NCBI GenBank assembly: GCA_040275305.1
Contig: JBEOJY010000020.1
Span: 1 to 13,122, forward strand
Length of the DNA stretch: 13,122 nucleotides
From: JBEOJY01 sp040275305
Lineage (GTDB): Bacteria > Pseudomonadota > Alphaproteobacteria > UBA9219
Direction: 5' to 3'
A program made the position numbers and the translations under genes. Below, piece by piece: positions 6,825 to 13,122 of the stretch. The notes under the pieces were generated by a model. It saw nothing but the letters and a program-made list of their open reading frames with translations, did not search any database and had not been told where the DNA came from. Within the stretch, counting starts at the first letter, position 1. Each line of letters begins with the position of its first letter.

Positions 6825-8828
6825 ATGTCTAAAAAGCATCACGACGAAGACGATGACGAGCATGGTTCCCCGTCCAAAAAGAAAGGCAAGGGAAAGAGCC
6901 ATGGATCGACCAAGGGGCATGGAGGGTCGATTCTGCTCTGGCTTTTCAAGGCTTCCTTGCTTGCGACCATCTGGGGGTGCATCGTCGCGGGGTTGTTCGT
7001 GGCTTATTGCGCGTTAGACCTTCCCGATATTCAGCAAATCGCCCATGCGCCGCGCCGTCCCTCCATCACGCTGGAGGCCGACGACGGCAGCGTTTTCGCC
7101 CGGTATGGCGATTTATACGGCGAGCATATGGCGCTTGAGGATTTGCCTCCGCATGTTCCGGAGGCGGTTATTGCGATCGAGGACAGGCGCTTTTACAACC
7201 ATTTCGGCGTCGATCTTTGGGGCATACTTCGCGCCGCCGTCCGCAACGTCGCCGAGGGTCATCTCGTGCAGGGCGGGTCGACCCTGACGCAACAGCTTGC
7301 AAAAAACTTGTTTCTGACCCCTGCCCGCACCGCCAAGCGTAAATTGCAGGAGATGATTCTCGCGATCTGGATGGAAAGAACTTACAGCAAACAACAAATC
7401 CTGACCGCGTATCTTAATCGCGTTTATCTGGGCAGCGGCGCGTGGGGCGTCGATGCCGCAGCCCATACCTATTTCGGCAAGTCGGCGCGAGAGCTTGATC
7501 TTCGCGAAGCCGCGATCATCGCAGGGTTGCTGCGCGCGCCATCACGACTTGCGCCGACACGCGACGCGGGCCAAGCGATGGAACGCGCCAAGATGGTTTT
7601 GCGCGCCATGGAAGACGAGGGGTATATCACCGAAGAGCAAGTGAACGCCGCCATCGCGAGCGAACCGCCACCGGGGCGCAAGCCGGGGCCCTCCGGCGAC
7701 GGGCGCTATTTTGCCGACTGGGTTGCGGAGCAAGTCGCGCCGATGGCGCAAGACGCTGGTCAGGATATTATCGTGCGCACGACGCTGAATCTCGGCATGG
7801 AACGTGTGGCCGAGCGGCATCTGGAATCCACTCTGGACTCTCAGGGCGAGCGGGATGTAACTCAAGGAGCGCTTATCACGCTCGCGCCAGACGGCGCGAT
7901 CAAGGCGATGGTCGGCGGGCGCAACTATCGCGTCAGCCAGTTCAACCGCGCGACGCAGGCTATGCGGCAGCCGGGCTCCGCGTTCAAGCCGTTCGTTTAT
8001 CTGGCCGCCATTGAGGACGGGTTATCGCCTGATGACGTCATTCCCGACGAACCATTGCGCGTGGGGCGCTGGTCGCCTGCGAATTTCGATGGCAAATTCA
8101 GAGGACCGGTCAGCGCGCGCGAGGCTTTAGCCGAATCGCTCAACACGGTGGCCGTTCGCGTGTTCATGAGCGTCGGCGCGGACAAGGTTATCGACGCCGC
8201 GCGCGCGTTGGGGATTTCTTCGCCGCTTAACAAAGAACCGGCGCTTGCGCTTGGCGCAAGCGAAGTGACACCGCTTGAACTTGCGGGCGCTTACGCTTCG
8301 CTGGCGGCGGGCGGGCACGCGATTGAGCCCTATCCCATTATGGACATTCGTAGCCGTAGCGGGAAAATTCTCTACAGCCATCCGGATGTTTCGCCTCCCT
8401 CGACGGTCAGTTCAAGCGCGGTCGAGACGCTTGTCGGCATGATGGAAGAAGTCGTCCGGAGCGGCACCGGGCAACGCGCGGCTCTGGGTTCCCGCCCGGT
8501 GGCAGGCAAGACAGGCACAAGTTCGGACTACCGCGACGCTTGGTTCTTGGGATTCACGGCGGATTATACGACGGCGGTATGGCTTGGAAACGACGACAAC
8601 CACCCGATGCGCAAGGTTATCGGTGGTAATTTACCCGCGCAGGCGTGGCATAATTACATGGCAGAAATTCAAGCCAATCTGCCAGAACGCGCCTTGCTTT
8701 CTGGCCGGGGGATCGGCGCGTGGACGGGGGCCGTAACCGAAGATATTTCCGACGCTTTCAGCAGCTTTGTCGACGCGATTACAGGCGGAAAAAGCGAGCC
8801 TTCCTATCCTGATGGAATCAACAGATAG
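6825..8828 (+). CDS. Class A penicillin-binding protein (PBP1A family), bifunctional transglycosylase/transpeptidase
   Basis: This inner-membrane enzyme polymerises lipid II into glycan strands and cross-links them in the periplasm. The 667-aa product opens with a His/Asp then Lys/Gly-rich cytoplasmic tail (1–33) and one membrane anchor (about 35–61). The GT51 domain shows EDRRFYNHFGVD (119–130, catalytic Glu119), GGSTLTQQLAKN (150–161), KRKLQEM (171–177) and MERTYSKQQI (183–192). The transpeptidase has the SxxK box at S385–K388, SLN at 438–440 and KTGTS at 562–566, so all active-site motifs are intact. It is shorter than E. coli PBP1A (about 850) and shows little room for the extra domain between the two catalytic parts. 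The ATG has only a weak ribosome site (GAAGA close upstream). It is probably one of several class A paralogues, so I give no symbol. Confidence 0.95.
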   Translation: MSKKHHDEDDDEHGSPSKKKGKGKSHGSTKGHGGSILLWLFKASLLATIWGCIVAGLFVAYCALDLPDIQQIAHAPRRPSITLEADDGSVFARYGDLYGEHMALEDLPPHVPEAVIAIEDRRFYNHFGVDLWGILRAAVRNVAEGHLVQGGSTLTQQLAKNLFLTPARTAKRKLQEMILAIWMERTYSKQQILTAYLNRVYLGSGAWGVDAAAHTYFGKSARELDLREAAIIAGLLRAPSRLAPTRDAGQAMERAKMVLRAMEDEGYITEEQVNAAIASEPPPGRKPGPSGDGRYFADWVAEQVAPMAQDAGQDIIVRTTLNLGMERVAERHLESTLDSQGERDVTQGALITLAPDGAIKAMVGGRNYRVSQFNRATQAMRQPGSAFKPFVYLAAIEDGLSPDDVIPDEPLRVGRWSPANFDGKFRGPVSAREALAESLNTVAVRVFMSVGADKVIDAARALGISSPLNKEPALALGASEVTPLELAGAYASLAAGGHAIEPYPIMDIRSRSGKILYSHPDVSPPSTVSSSAVETLVGMMEEVVRSGTGQRAALGSRPVAGKTGTSSDYRDAWFLGFTADYTTAVWLGNDDNHPMRKVIGGNLPAQAWHNYMAEIQANLPERALLSGRGIGAWTGAVTEDISDAFSSFVDAITGGKSEPSYPDGINR

Positions 8829-9096
8829 GCGCGGCTCTAACTTACCGATTGACAACGCTGATCTTTTTCTGGTTTCAGTTGCGCTGTGTTGCTTTTGTTT
8901 TACAGGCATACTCATTGCATGTGAAGAATTGGGAAAATGCTGCGGCAAAACAAACGACACACCCGCGCAGGCGCTTCACTTGCCTATTGGCGCTTGTTCT
9001 CAACATCGGGTGATGGACACCCGCCGTCGCGGGCGTGACGCTGCGCTATCGGGCGCTTATTGCTTAGTCTTGAACTGTTAGAGGCATAGAATCTCA
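8829..9096 (+). other. Spacer before gpmI with alternative hairpins
   Basis: This 268-base stretch has no gene I can support. Near its end two short hairpins compete for the same bases: CGGGTG/CACCCG (9007–9012 with 9018–9023) and CCCGC/GCGGG (9020–9024 with 9029–9033). GGCGCTT occurs three times (8970, 8989, 9052). A TTGACA at 8848–8853 resembles a -35 box, but I find no convincing -10 at the right spacing. The structure might be a leader element of gpmI or chance; it matches no riboswitch I recognise. Confidence 0.3.
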
Positions 9097-10647
9097 ATGT
9101 CGGCCAACCAACAAACCGCGCGTTCCCGTCCTGCCGTCCTTTGCATCCTCGACGGATGGGGGGTTCGCGAAGACGCTGCGGACAACGCCGTAACTCGCGC
9201 GAAGGCTCCCGAATTTCACAGGAGGTGGGAATCTTGTCCTCATGCGCTGCTGGACGCTTCTGAGGAGCATGTCGGGTTGCCCGAAGGGCAGATGGGGAAT
9301 TCGGAAGTCGGGCATATGAATCTGGGGGCCGGGAGGGTCGTTTATCAGGATCTTCCGATGATCGACCGTGCGATTGCGCGCGGCGAGATGGAAACCAACC
9401 CGGTGTTGCGAGAACTTATAGGCAAGCTTAAGGCGAGCGGCGGGACTTGCCATATCATGGGGCTGGCTTCGCCGGGTGGCGTGCATGCGCACCAAAGACA
9501 TATCGTCGCGCTGGCGCGTCTTGTCGCGCGCGTGGGGATTCCCGTCGCCATTCACGCTTTTCTTGACGGGCGCGACGTTCCGCCGCAAAGCGCTGCGCAG
9601 CAAATCGCCCAATTGCGCGACGACCTATCCACAATTTCCGGGGCGAAGCTCGCGACCTTGTGCGGACGCTATTACGCGATGGACCGCGACAAGCGCTGGG
9701 ATCGCGTTGAGAAGGCTTACTCGCTTCTTGTCGAGGGGCAAGGCGCGTCATCCCGCGATCCTATCGCTGCGATTGAAGCCAGCTATCAGGCTGGCGCACA
9801 TGACGAATTCGTTTTGCCTGTCGCGCTTGATGGGTATTCCGGGATGAAGGACGGCGACGGCTTGATCTTCGCGAATTTCCGCACCGACCGCGTGCGCGAG
9901 ATTTTGACGGCCTTGTTGGATCCCGCTTTCGCTGGGTTCTCGCGAAAGCTTACCGTCAAGTTTTCAGCAGCCGCTGGAATGGTCGAATATTCCGATGCTT
10001 TGAACGCCCTGATGCCCGCGCTGTTTCCACCCAAGATCATCGAGCGCACTCTGGGCGAGGTGATCGCCAAAGCGGGCTTGAAGCAGCTTCGCATCGCGGA
10101 GACCGAGAAATATCCACATGTCACGTTTTTTTTCAACGGCGGTCGAGAGGAACAATTTCCCGGCGAGGAGCGCGTCATGGTTCCCTCGCCCAAGGTCGCG
10201 ACTTACGATCTTCAGCCGGAAATGTCGGCTTCAGCCGTAACGGACAAGGTGGTTGACGCCATCAATTGCGGCACGTTCGATCTTATTGTTTTGAACTATG
10301 CCAATCCCGACATGGTTGGGCACACGGGATTCATGGACGCTGCGGTCAAGGCGGTCGAGACGATCGATGCTTGTCTGACGCGTCTGTTTGCGGCGGTCGA
10401 GCGGCAGGGCGGTTTCGTCTTGCTGACGGCGGATCATGGCAATTGCGAACAGATGATCAACCCTGAAACAGGCGGCCCGCATACCGCCCATACGTTGGAG
10501 CGCGTGCCGCTTTTGTTGATTTACGGGCCGCAAAACGTGAAGGGCTTGCGCGACGGCAAGCTTGCGGACGTGGCACCTACCCTGCTCACGCTCATGGGCA
10601 TGACGCCGCCTCAGGAGATGGATGGCAACGTCTTGCTGGTCAAGTAG
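9097..10647 (+). CDS. gpmI: 2,3-bisphosphoglycerate-independent phosphoglycerate mutase GpmI
   Basis: GpmI interconverts 3- and 2-phosphoglycerate in glycolysis and gluconeogenesis, through a phosphoserine and two Mn ions. The 516-aa product matches the family length (about 510–515). Visible marks are LCILDGWG (15–22) with metal ligand Asp19, GQMGNSEVGHMNLGAGR (64–80) with phospho-acceptor Ser69, the substrate-binding ASPGGVHAHQ segment (about 124–133), FLDGRDVPP, FANFRTDR, the NYANPDMVGHTG metal loop and LLTADHGNCEQM. It belongs to the alkaline phosphatase superfamily and is unrelated to the cofactor-dependent GpmA. The ATG has only GAGG about twelve bases upstream, a rather long spacing. 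In many alphaproteobacteria gpmI lies close to rlmH; here about 7.4 kb separate them. It converges on the next gene with two bases between stops. Confidence 0.97.
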   Translation: MSANQQTARSRPAVLCILDGWGVREDAADNAVTRAKAPEFHRRWESCPHALLDASEEHVGLPEGQMGNSEVGHMNLGAGRVVYQDLPMIDRAIARGEMETNPVLRELIGKLKASGGTCHIMGLASPGGVHAHQRHIVALARLVARVGIPVAIHAFLDGRDVPPQSAAQQIAQLRDDLSTISGAKLATLCGRYYAMDRDKRWDRVEKAYSLLVEGQGASSRDPIAAIEASYQAGAHDEFVLPVALDGYSGMKDGDGLIFANFRTDRVREILTALLDPAFAGFSRKLTVKFSAAAGMVEYSDALNALMPALFPPKIIERTLGEVIAKAGLKQLRIAETEKYPHVTFFFNGGREEQFPGEERVMVPSPKVATYDLQPEMSASAVTDKVVDAINCGTFDLIVLNYANPDMVGHTGFMDAAVKAVETIDACLTRLFAAVERQGGFVLLTADHGNCEQMINPETGGPHTAHTLERVPLLLIYGPQNVKGLRDGKLADVAPTLLTLMGMTPPQEMDGNVLLVK

Positions 10648-10649
10648 CT

Positions 10650-11147
10650 CTATTGAGGAACTCTCTCTGGTTCGACCTTGACTGTGACGCAGAACGGTCC
10701 CGCAGGGTGGCCGATTAAGGGCGTAAGCTCCTTCACTTCAAATTCCGAGTGCAAGTATCTCGTCGCGACGCGCGATTCCTGTCGCACGCGTGGCCCAGGC
10801 AGCAGAAACGTTGCGCAGAGTCTATATGTATCCTCTGATTGCCGTTCATAGGTTATGTCTTGCGCGGCGCAACCTTTCACGCCTTCGCGTCTGTTCGCGC
10901 CAGACCATTCATAGGTTTTGCATTCCAGTTCTTCGAGAGACGCCGGAAGCCCCGCCATTTTCTTCTCGTTGTTATAGATGCGAAGTTTCTCGACGATGAG
11001 CGCCATATCCGCGCGAACGCTTTGGTCGATCAGGCGCTTGCGCTGTTCCCAAGGCGATCCGATAACCGTCGCACTATAGACGACCACTGTTGCCAAGATT
11101 GCCCCGACGCCAATTTTGAACAGTTTGACTGGATTCAATGAGATCAT
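10650..11147 (-). CDS. Membrane-anchored protein of unknown function with four exported cysteines
   Basis: I do not recognise this 165-aa protein by name. It has a short basic start (to residue 11), one hydrophobic helix (about 12–30) and then a hydrophilic domain that should face the periplasm. Four cysteines (76, 93, 111, 153) all lie in that domain and could form two disulfides. Residues 45–75 (an amphipathic helix, then a YNNEKKMAGLPASLEELE-like turn) recall pilin-like or minor pseudopilin folds, but there is no typical prepilin cleavage motif. Its ATG overlaps the stop of the four-helix membrane protein upstream (ATGA), with GGAGGAA six bases before, so the two are probably made together. 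Function unknown. Confidence 0.8.
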   Translation of the reverse strand: MISLNPVKLFKIGVGAILATVVVYSATVIGSPWEQRKRLIDQSVRADMALIVEKLRIYNNEKKMAGLPASLEELECKTYEWSGANRREGVKGCAAQDITYERQSEDTYRLCATFLLPGPRVRQESRVATRYLHSEFEVKELTPLIGHPAGPFCVTVKVEPERVPQ

Positions 11148-11791
11148 GCCACTTCCTCCGCTTTGCGCACTTCAAGCCGATAGTACAGGTTCGATCCGGC
11201 CACAATCGTGGCGAGGATCGCAAGTTTGATCAAGAACCGCAGCCCCAGTTCGCCATCCAGAAAATAGCGCACGGTGCCGCAAGCCATGCTGAACAACACG
11301 AGCCAGCCGACCAGCGATGTCAGATTAATCAGCCATAGCCTTAAGCGGGGCATAGCCTGTTGCAATCTTAGGGAGGCTTTCAATCGCGCTTTTTCGACAC
11401 CTAGAAAACACGGAAGGGCCACGATCAATATTGCAAAGTCGTCGCGGATCGCGTCGGCCAGATTCTCGGCGTAATAATAGCCAATTCCGTAGCGTCCTAA
11501 CCCATCCGGCAGATAGTGGTCGAGTACGCTGAACAAGATCCCGACCACAATATAGATCAGCGTATAGAGCAAGATGAATGAGAAAATGTTCAAGACGCTG
11601 ATTCTGGGGGAAGCGAACGAGCCGGGACGCGGTACAGCCAAAGGAAACGATTCCGCGAAATGGAATTTCCCGGTTGTTTCCTTGATGGTGGATTCTGGCC
11701 ACCCAGCCTGCGTAAGCACTTTAACAATGTTTTCGCGCGACTGGCCCACTGTGGTTGCGGCGCGGATAAATTCATCTAGTTCTTTCGCCAT
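11144..11791 (-). CDS. Four-helix membrane protein, DUF5671-like
   Basis: The 215-aa product has a soluble N-terminal module (about 1–40) of the form ELDEFIRAA…GQSRENIVKVL…AGWPESTIKE, a small helical motif that often precedes membrane domains of this family. Four hydrophobic helices follow (about 66–90, 115–131, 151–172, 184–204) and a short charged tail. The helix pattern and the tyrosine-rich YGIGYYY segment after helix 1 fit proteins annotated as DUF5671, whose function is unknown; this is recognition by eye and not a search result. I chose the ATG at 11791, with AGGGAG just upstream, over a frame open much further back that overlaps the Nudix gene. It lies 35 bases after the Nudix gene and overlaps the next gene by four bases. 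Confidence 0.8.
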   Translation of the reverse strand: MAKELDEFIRAATTVGQSRENIVKVLTQAGWPESTIKETTGKFHFAESFPLAVPRPGSFASPRISVLNIFSFILLYTLIYIVVGILFSVLDHYLPDGLGRYGIGYYYAENLADAIRDDFAILIVALPCFLGVEKARLKASLRLQQAMPRLRLWLINLTSLVGWLVLFSMACGTVRYFLDGELGLRFLIKLAILATIVAGSNLYYRLEVRKAEEVA

Positions 11792-11826
11792 AGCTCCCTG
11801 CCCTTTCGTTTGTTTACTTGAACGGC

Positions 11827-12282
11827 TCACAATTCCCTGTGATTGGATGACAGTCTCACGATTCGCGCCGTTTCCGGCCATTTGCATAGTTTTTCCACTT
11901 CGTCTGGCGCGGCCCAGCGCACATCCAGCGCATCGTCGCCCGCCGCAGCTTTGCCTTCGCGCGATTCCGCCAGCACTTCGATCAACGTATAATGATACGC
12001 GATGGTCTTGTCTCTCGCTTGCGTTAGGGAATCGATGGCCGTGATGATGCCGAGCGGCGCGATATCTAGCCCCGTTTCCTCGCGCGCCTCGCGCACGGCC
12101 GCTTGCATGATGGTTTCGCCCCATTCCTGCTTGCCGCCGGGAAGACTCCACTCGCCTGCCCTTGGTTCATGCGCGCGTTTGACCAGCAGAACCTTGTCTT
12201 CGCGCCAGATCACCAGGCCAATGCCTATGACTGGGCGGTTATCCTGTATCGCGAGTTTGCGCCGAGTAACCCTTGTAGCCAT
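11827..12282 (-). CDS. Nudix hydrolase
   Basis: Nudix enzymes cleave nucleoside diphosphates linked to another group X, using Mg bound at the Nudix box. The 151-aa product carries a complete box at 50–72 (Gly50, Glu56, then REAREETGL at 64–72), preceded by the usual EWSLPGG and followed by a two-strand C-terminal half. It is near the size of small Nudix enzymes such as ADP-ribose pyrophosphatases or MutT-like proteins; the YHYTLIEVLAE segment (96–106) and the basic N-terminus do not settle the substrate. The ATG at 12282 follows TTAGGAAAA; a start seven codons upstream lacks a ribosome site. It probably shares a transcript with the downstream membrane proteins. Catalytic class is firm, substrate unknown. 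Confidence 0.93.
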   Translation of the reverse strand: MATRVTRRKLAIQDNRPVIGIGLVIWREDKVLLVKRAHEPRAGEWSLPGGKQEWGETIMQAAVREAREETGLDIAPLGIITAIDSLTQARDKTIAYHYTLIEVLAESREGKAAAGDDALDVRWAAPDEVEKLCKWPETARIVRLSSNHREL

Positions 12283-12321
12283 TTTTCCTAAAGCTTTTTG
12301 CATGCTGCATGATACGCATTA

Positions 12322-12597
12322 TTAAATTGATATGCCATAGACTGTTAAATTTTGGTATATGCTGCCCCCTTCACGTCGTAGAGCTTTCGCGATTCTCATT
12401 TTTCCCTCGTCGCTTTCATCGCGTGGGTCAAAAGGGTGTCTACGTTCTTCTGGCGTGAATAAATCTCTTTTTTGTTCCTGGTATGCCTCGCCCAACGGCG
12501 CAGGGAAGACACAGACTGCGCAGGCAAAGACGCCCTGACCTGAATGTAACAACACCGCGCGGCCAGCAGTCTTTATAAGTTTTTTCACATTCAGCAT
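12322..12597 (-). CDS. Possible small protein of unknown function (91 aa)
   Basis: I do not recognise it. The product begins with a basic stretch (MLNVKKLIKTAGRAV), then a Cys-containing hydrophobic segment (about 23–36), then a strongly charged part containing FTPEERRHPFDPRDESDEG and MRIAKALRRE. The hydrophobic segment is short for a membrane helix. The ribosome site is weak (GAAG several bases before ATG). It sits 39 bases before the Nudix gene on the same strand, downstream of an AT-rich region with a candidate promoter, which supports it being the first gene of that operon. It could also be a chance frame in a transcribed leader. Confidence 0.4.
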   Translation of the reverse strand: MLNVKKLIKTAGRAVLLHSGQGVFACAVCVFPAPLGEAYQEQKRDLFTPEERRHPFDPRDESDEGKMRIAKALRREGGSIYQNLTVYGISI

Positions 12598-12660
12598 TTT
12601 TTATCTTCAGCTAAGTCTGTTAATAATTTTCTTCGTTTTGTTTTTTGATATTTTATTTTT

Positions 12661-12690
12661 AGTATCCTATCAATTGTTTAATTTTTTCAA
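12661..12690 (-). promoter_or_regulatory. Candidate sigma-70-type promoter for the minus-strand small-protein/Nudix group
   Basis: On the minus strand TTGAAA (12690–12685) is followed after 18 bases by GATACT (12666–12661), matching -35 and -10 consensus at five and four of six bases. A second overlapping choice, TTGATA with a 17-base spacer and TATCAA, is also possible. The site lies about 65 bases upstream of the 91-aa frame. AT-rich sequence raises the chance of false matches. Confidence 0.3.
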
Positions 12691-12825
12691 GTCTGCTGTT
12701 TTCTTGTATGTGCGCGTATCGTTTCGGTTCATACCCATTTTTTCTTTTCCCCTTCGTCAGCCAGTTTTATTAGATTCCTGATTTTGTTATCTATTTTAGT
12801 GAGTTTTTAACCACATGCGCTTATG

Positions 12826-12852
12826 TTATCAGCGTGATAAGGGCTTTCGCCC
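12826..12852 (+). repeat. Two adjacent inverted repeats upstream of the thiolase
   Basis: TTATCA-GCG-TGATAA (12826–12840) is a perfect six-base inverted repeat with a three-base centre, operator-like in shape. It is followed directly by GGGC-TTTC-GCCC (12841–12852), a four-pair hairpin. They lie about 65–90 bases before the thiolase start. No T-run follows, so a terminator is unlikely. Function is inferred only from position. Confidence 0.4.
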
Positions 12853-12917
12853 GCTTCGTTTCTCGCAAATGCCTCTATTTCCGCAAGTTTCTTCACTCTT
12901 TTCGACAGGATACTTCC

Positions 12918-13122
12918 ATGAGCAAAGATATCGTCATCGTCAGCGCCGTTCGCACCGCGATCGGCAACTTCAGCGGCGCTTTGGGGGGAGTTCCCGCCCA
13001 CACGCTTGCAGGCACCTGTATCAAATCAGCGCTGGAACGCGCAAAATTAGCGCCGACGGATGTCTGCGAAGTCGTGATGGGGCAGATCCTTGGGGCCGGG
13101 CAAGGGCAGGGGCCTGCGCGTC
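12918..13122 (+). CDS. Thiolase / acetyl-CoA C-acetyltransferase, N-terminal part (cut by window end)
   Basis: Only the first 68 codons are visible. The start ATG at 12918 has AGGA eight bases upstream. The protein opens with IVIVSAVRTAIGNFSGAL (5–22), the classic thiolase start, followed by the family's EVVMGQILGAGQGQGPAR segment (51–68), which leads into the active-site region. The family condenses two acetyl-CoA to acetoacetyl-CoA (for polyhydroxybutyrate or ketone-body routes) or runs the reverse cleavage. The catalytic cysteine normally falls near residue 89 and lies outside the window. The segment fits biosynthetic acetyl-CoA acetyltransferases (PhaA/AtoB type) better than long-chain FadA, but the fragment is too short to assign a symbol. 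Confidence 0.93.
   Translation, partial: MSKDIVIVSAVRTAIGNFSGALGGVPAHTLAGTCIKSALERAKLAPTDVCEVVMGQILGAGQGQGPAR

Larger units (their letters stand above)
12598..12917. other. AT-rich gene-free spacer between divergent units
   Basis: This 320-base stretch is clearly richer in A and T than the rest of the window, with many T-runs on the plus strand. It separates the minus-strand Nudix group from the plus-strand thiolase and should hold promoters for both. It also contains two adjacent inverted repeats near the thiolase (12826–12852), listed separately. I find no gene in it; the minus-strand frame covering its right end is a shadow of the thiolase. Confidence 0.6.

Noticed and set aside
8767..9081. 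Plus-strand 104-aa frame crossing the end of the penicillin-binding protein gene into the gpmI spacer, with a hydrophobic Cys-rich stretch
   Set aside because: Its first part overlaps the real gene in another frame, and neither its first start nor the internal ATG at 8812 has a ribosome site. Composition looks like a chance frame.
11792..12151. Long N-terminal extension (120 residues) of the DUF5671-like gene
   Set aside because: It overlaps the Nudix gene in another frame, has Arg/Gly-rich shadow composition, and a good ribosome site supports the start at 11791.
12807..13001. Minus-strand 64-aa frame at the right end
   Set aside because: It is antisense to the thiolase start, which has clear family motifs.

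Overview
The window looks like ordinary chromosome from an alphaproteobacterium of moderate GC content. The evidence is the family set (quinone-type PyrD, alphaproteobacterial-style NadD, RsfS–RlmH pair, ClpA, class A penicillin-binding protein, GpmI) and protein features such as the DUF5671-type membrane protein. I cannot name the genus. No rRNA, tRNA, CRISPR array, insertion sequence or prophage gene was seen.

Layout. (1) From 6571 down to 1221 on the minus strand lies a housekeeping run: clpA, pyrD, nadD, rsfS, rlmH. Joints are tight: pyrD/nadD overlap by stop and TTG start, and rsfS/rlmH overlap as ATGA. It joins protein quality control, pyrimidine synthesis, NAD synthesis, ribosome silencing and 23S rRNA methylation. 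(2) Downstream of rlmH on the same strand are two overlapping unrecognised reading frames (1153–911 and 986–69). They may be one gene broken or joined by a -1 frameshift. (3) A 253-base divergent spacer with two perfect inverted repeats separates clpA from a plus-strand class A penicillin-binding protein (6825–8828), followed after 268 bases by gpmI (9097–10647). (4) gpmI converges, with only two bases between stops, on a minus-strand group: possible 91-aa protein, Nudix hydrolase, four-helix DUF5671-like membrane protein and membrane-anchored four-cysteine protein, the last two coupled by ATGA. (5) An AT-rich gene-free stretch (12598–12917) precedes the start of a thiolase, cut by the window end.

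Most genes are core metabolism or cell-wall genes, and I see no convincing new defence or mobile system. The parts that deserve a second look are the split unknown gene, the 89-residue basic, acid-free N-terminal extension on RsfS, the Nudix–DUF5671–cysteine protein operon, and several inverted repeats in leaders. Start codons were re-chosen by Shine-Dalgarno position or family length for rlmH, nadD, pyrD, clpA, the Nudix gene, the DUF5671-like gene and the 80-aa reading frame at 1153–911.
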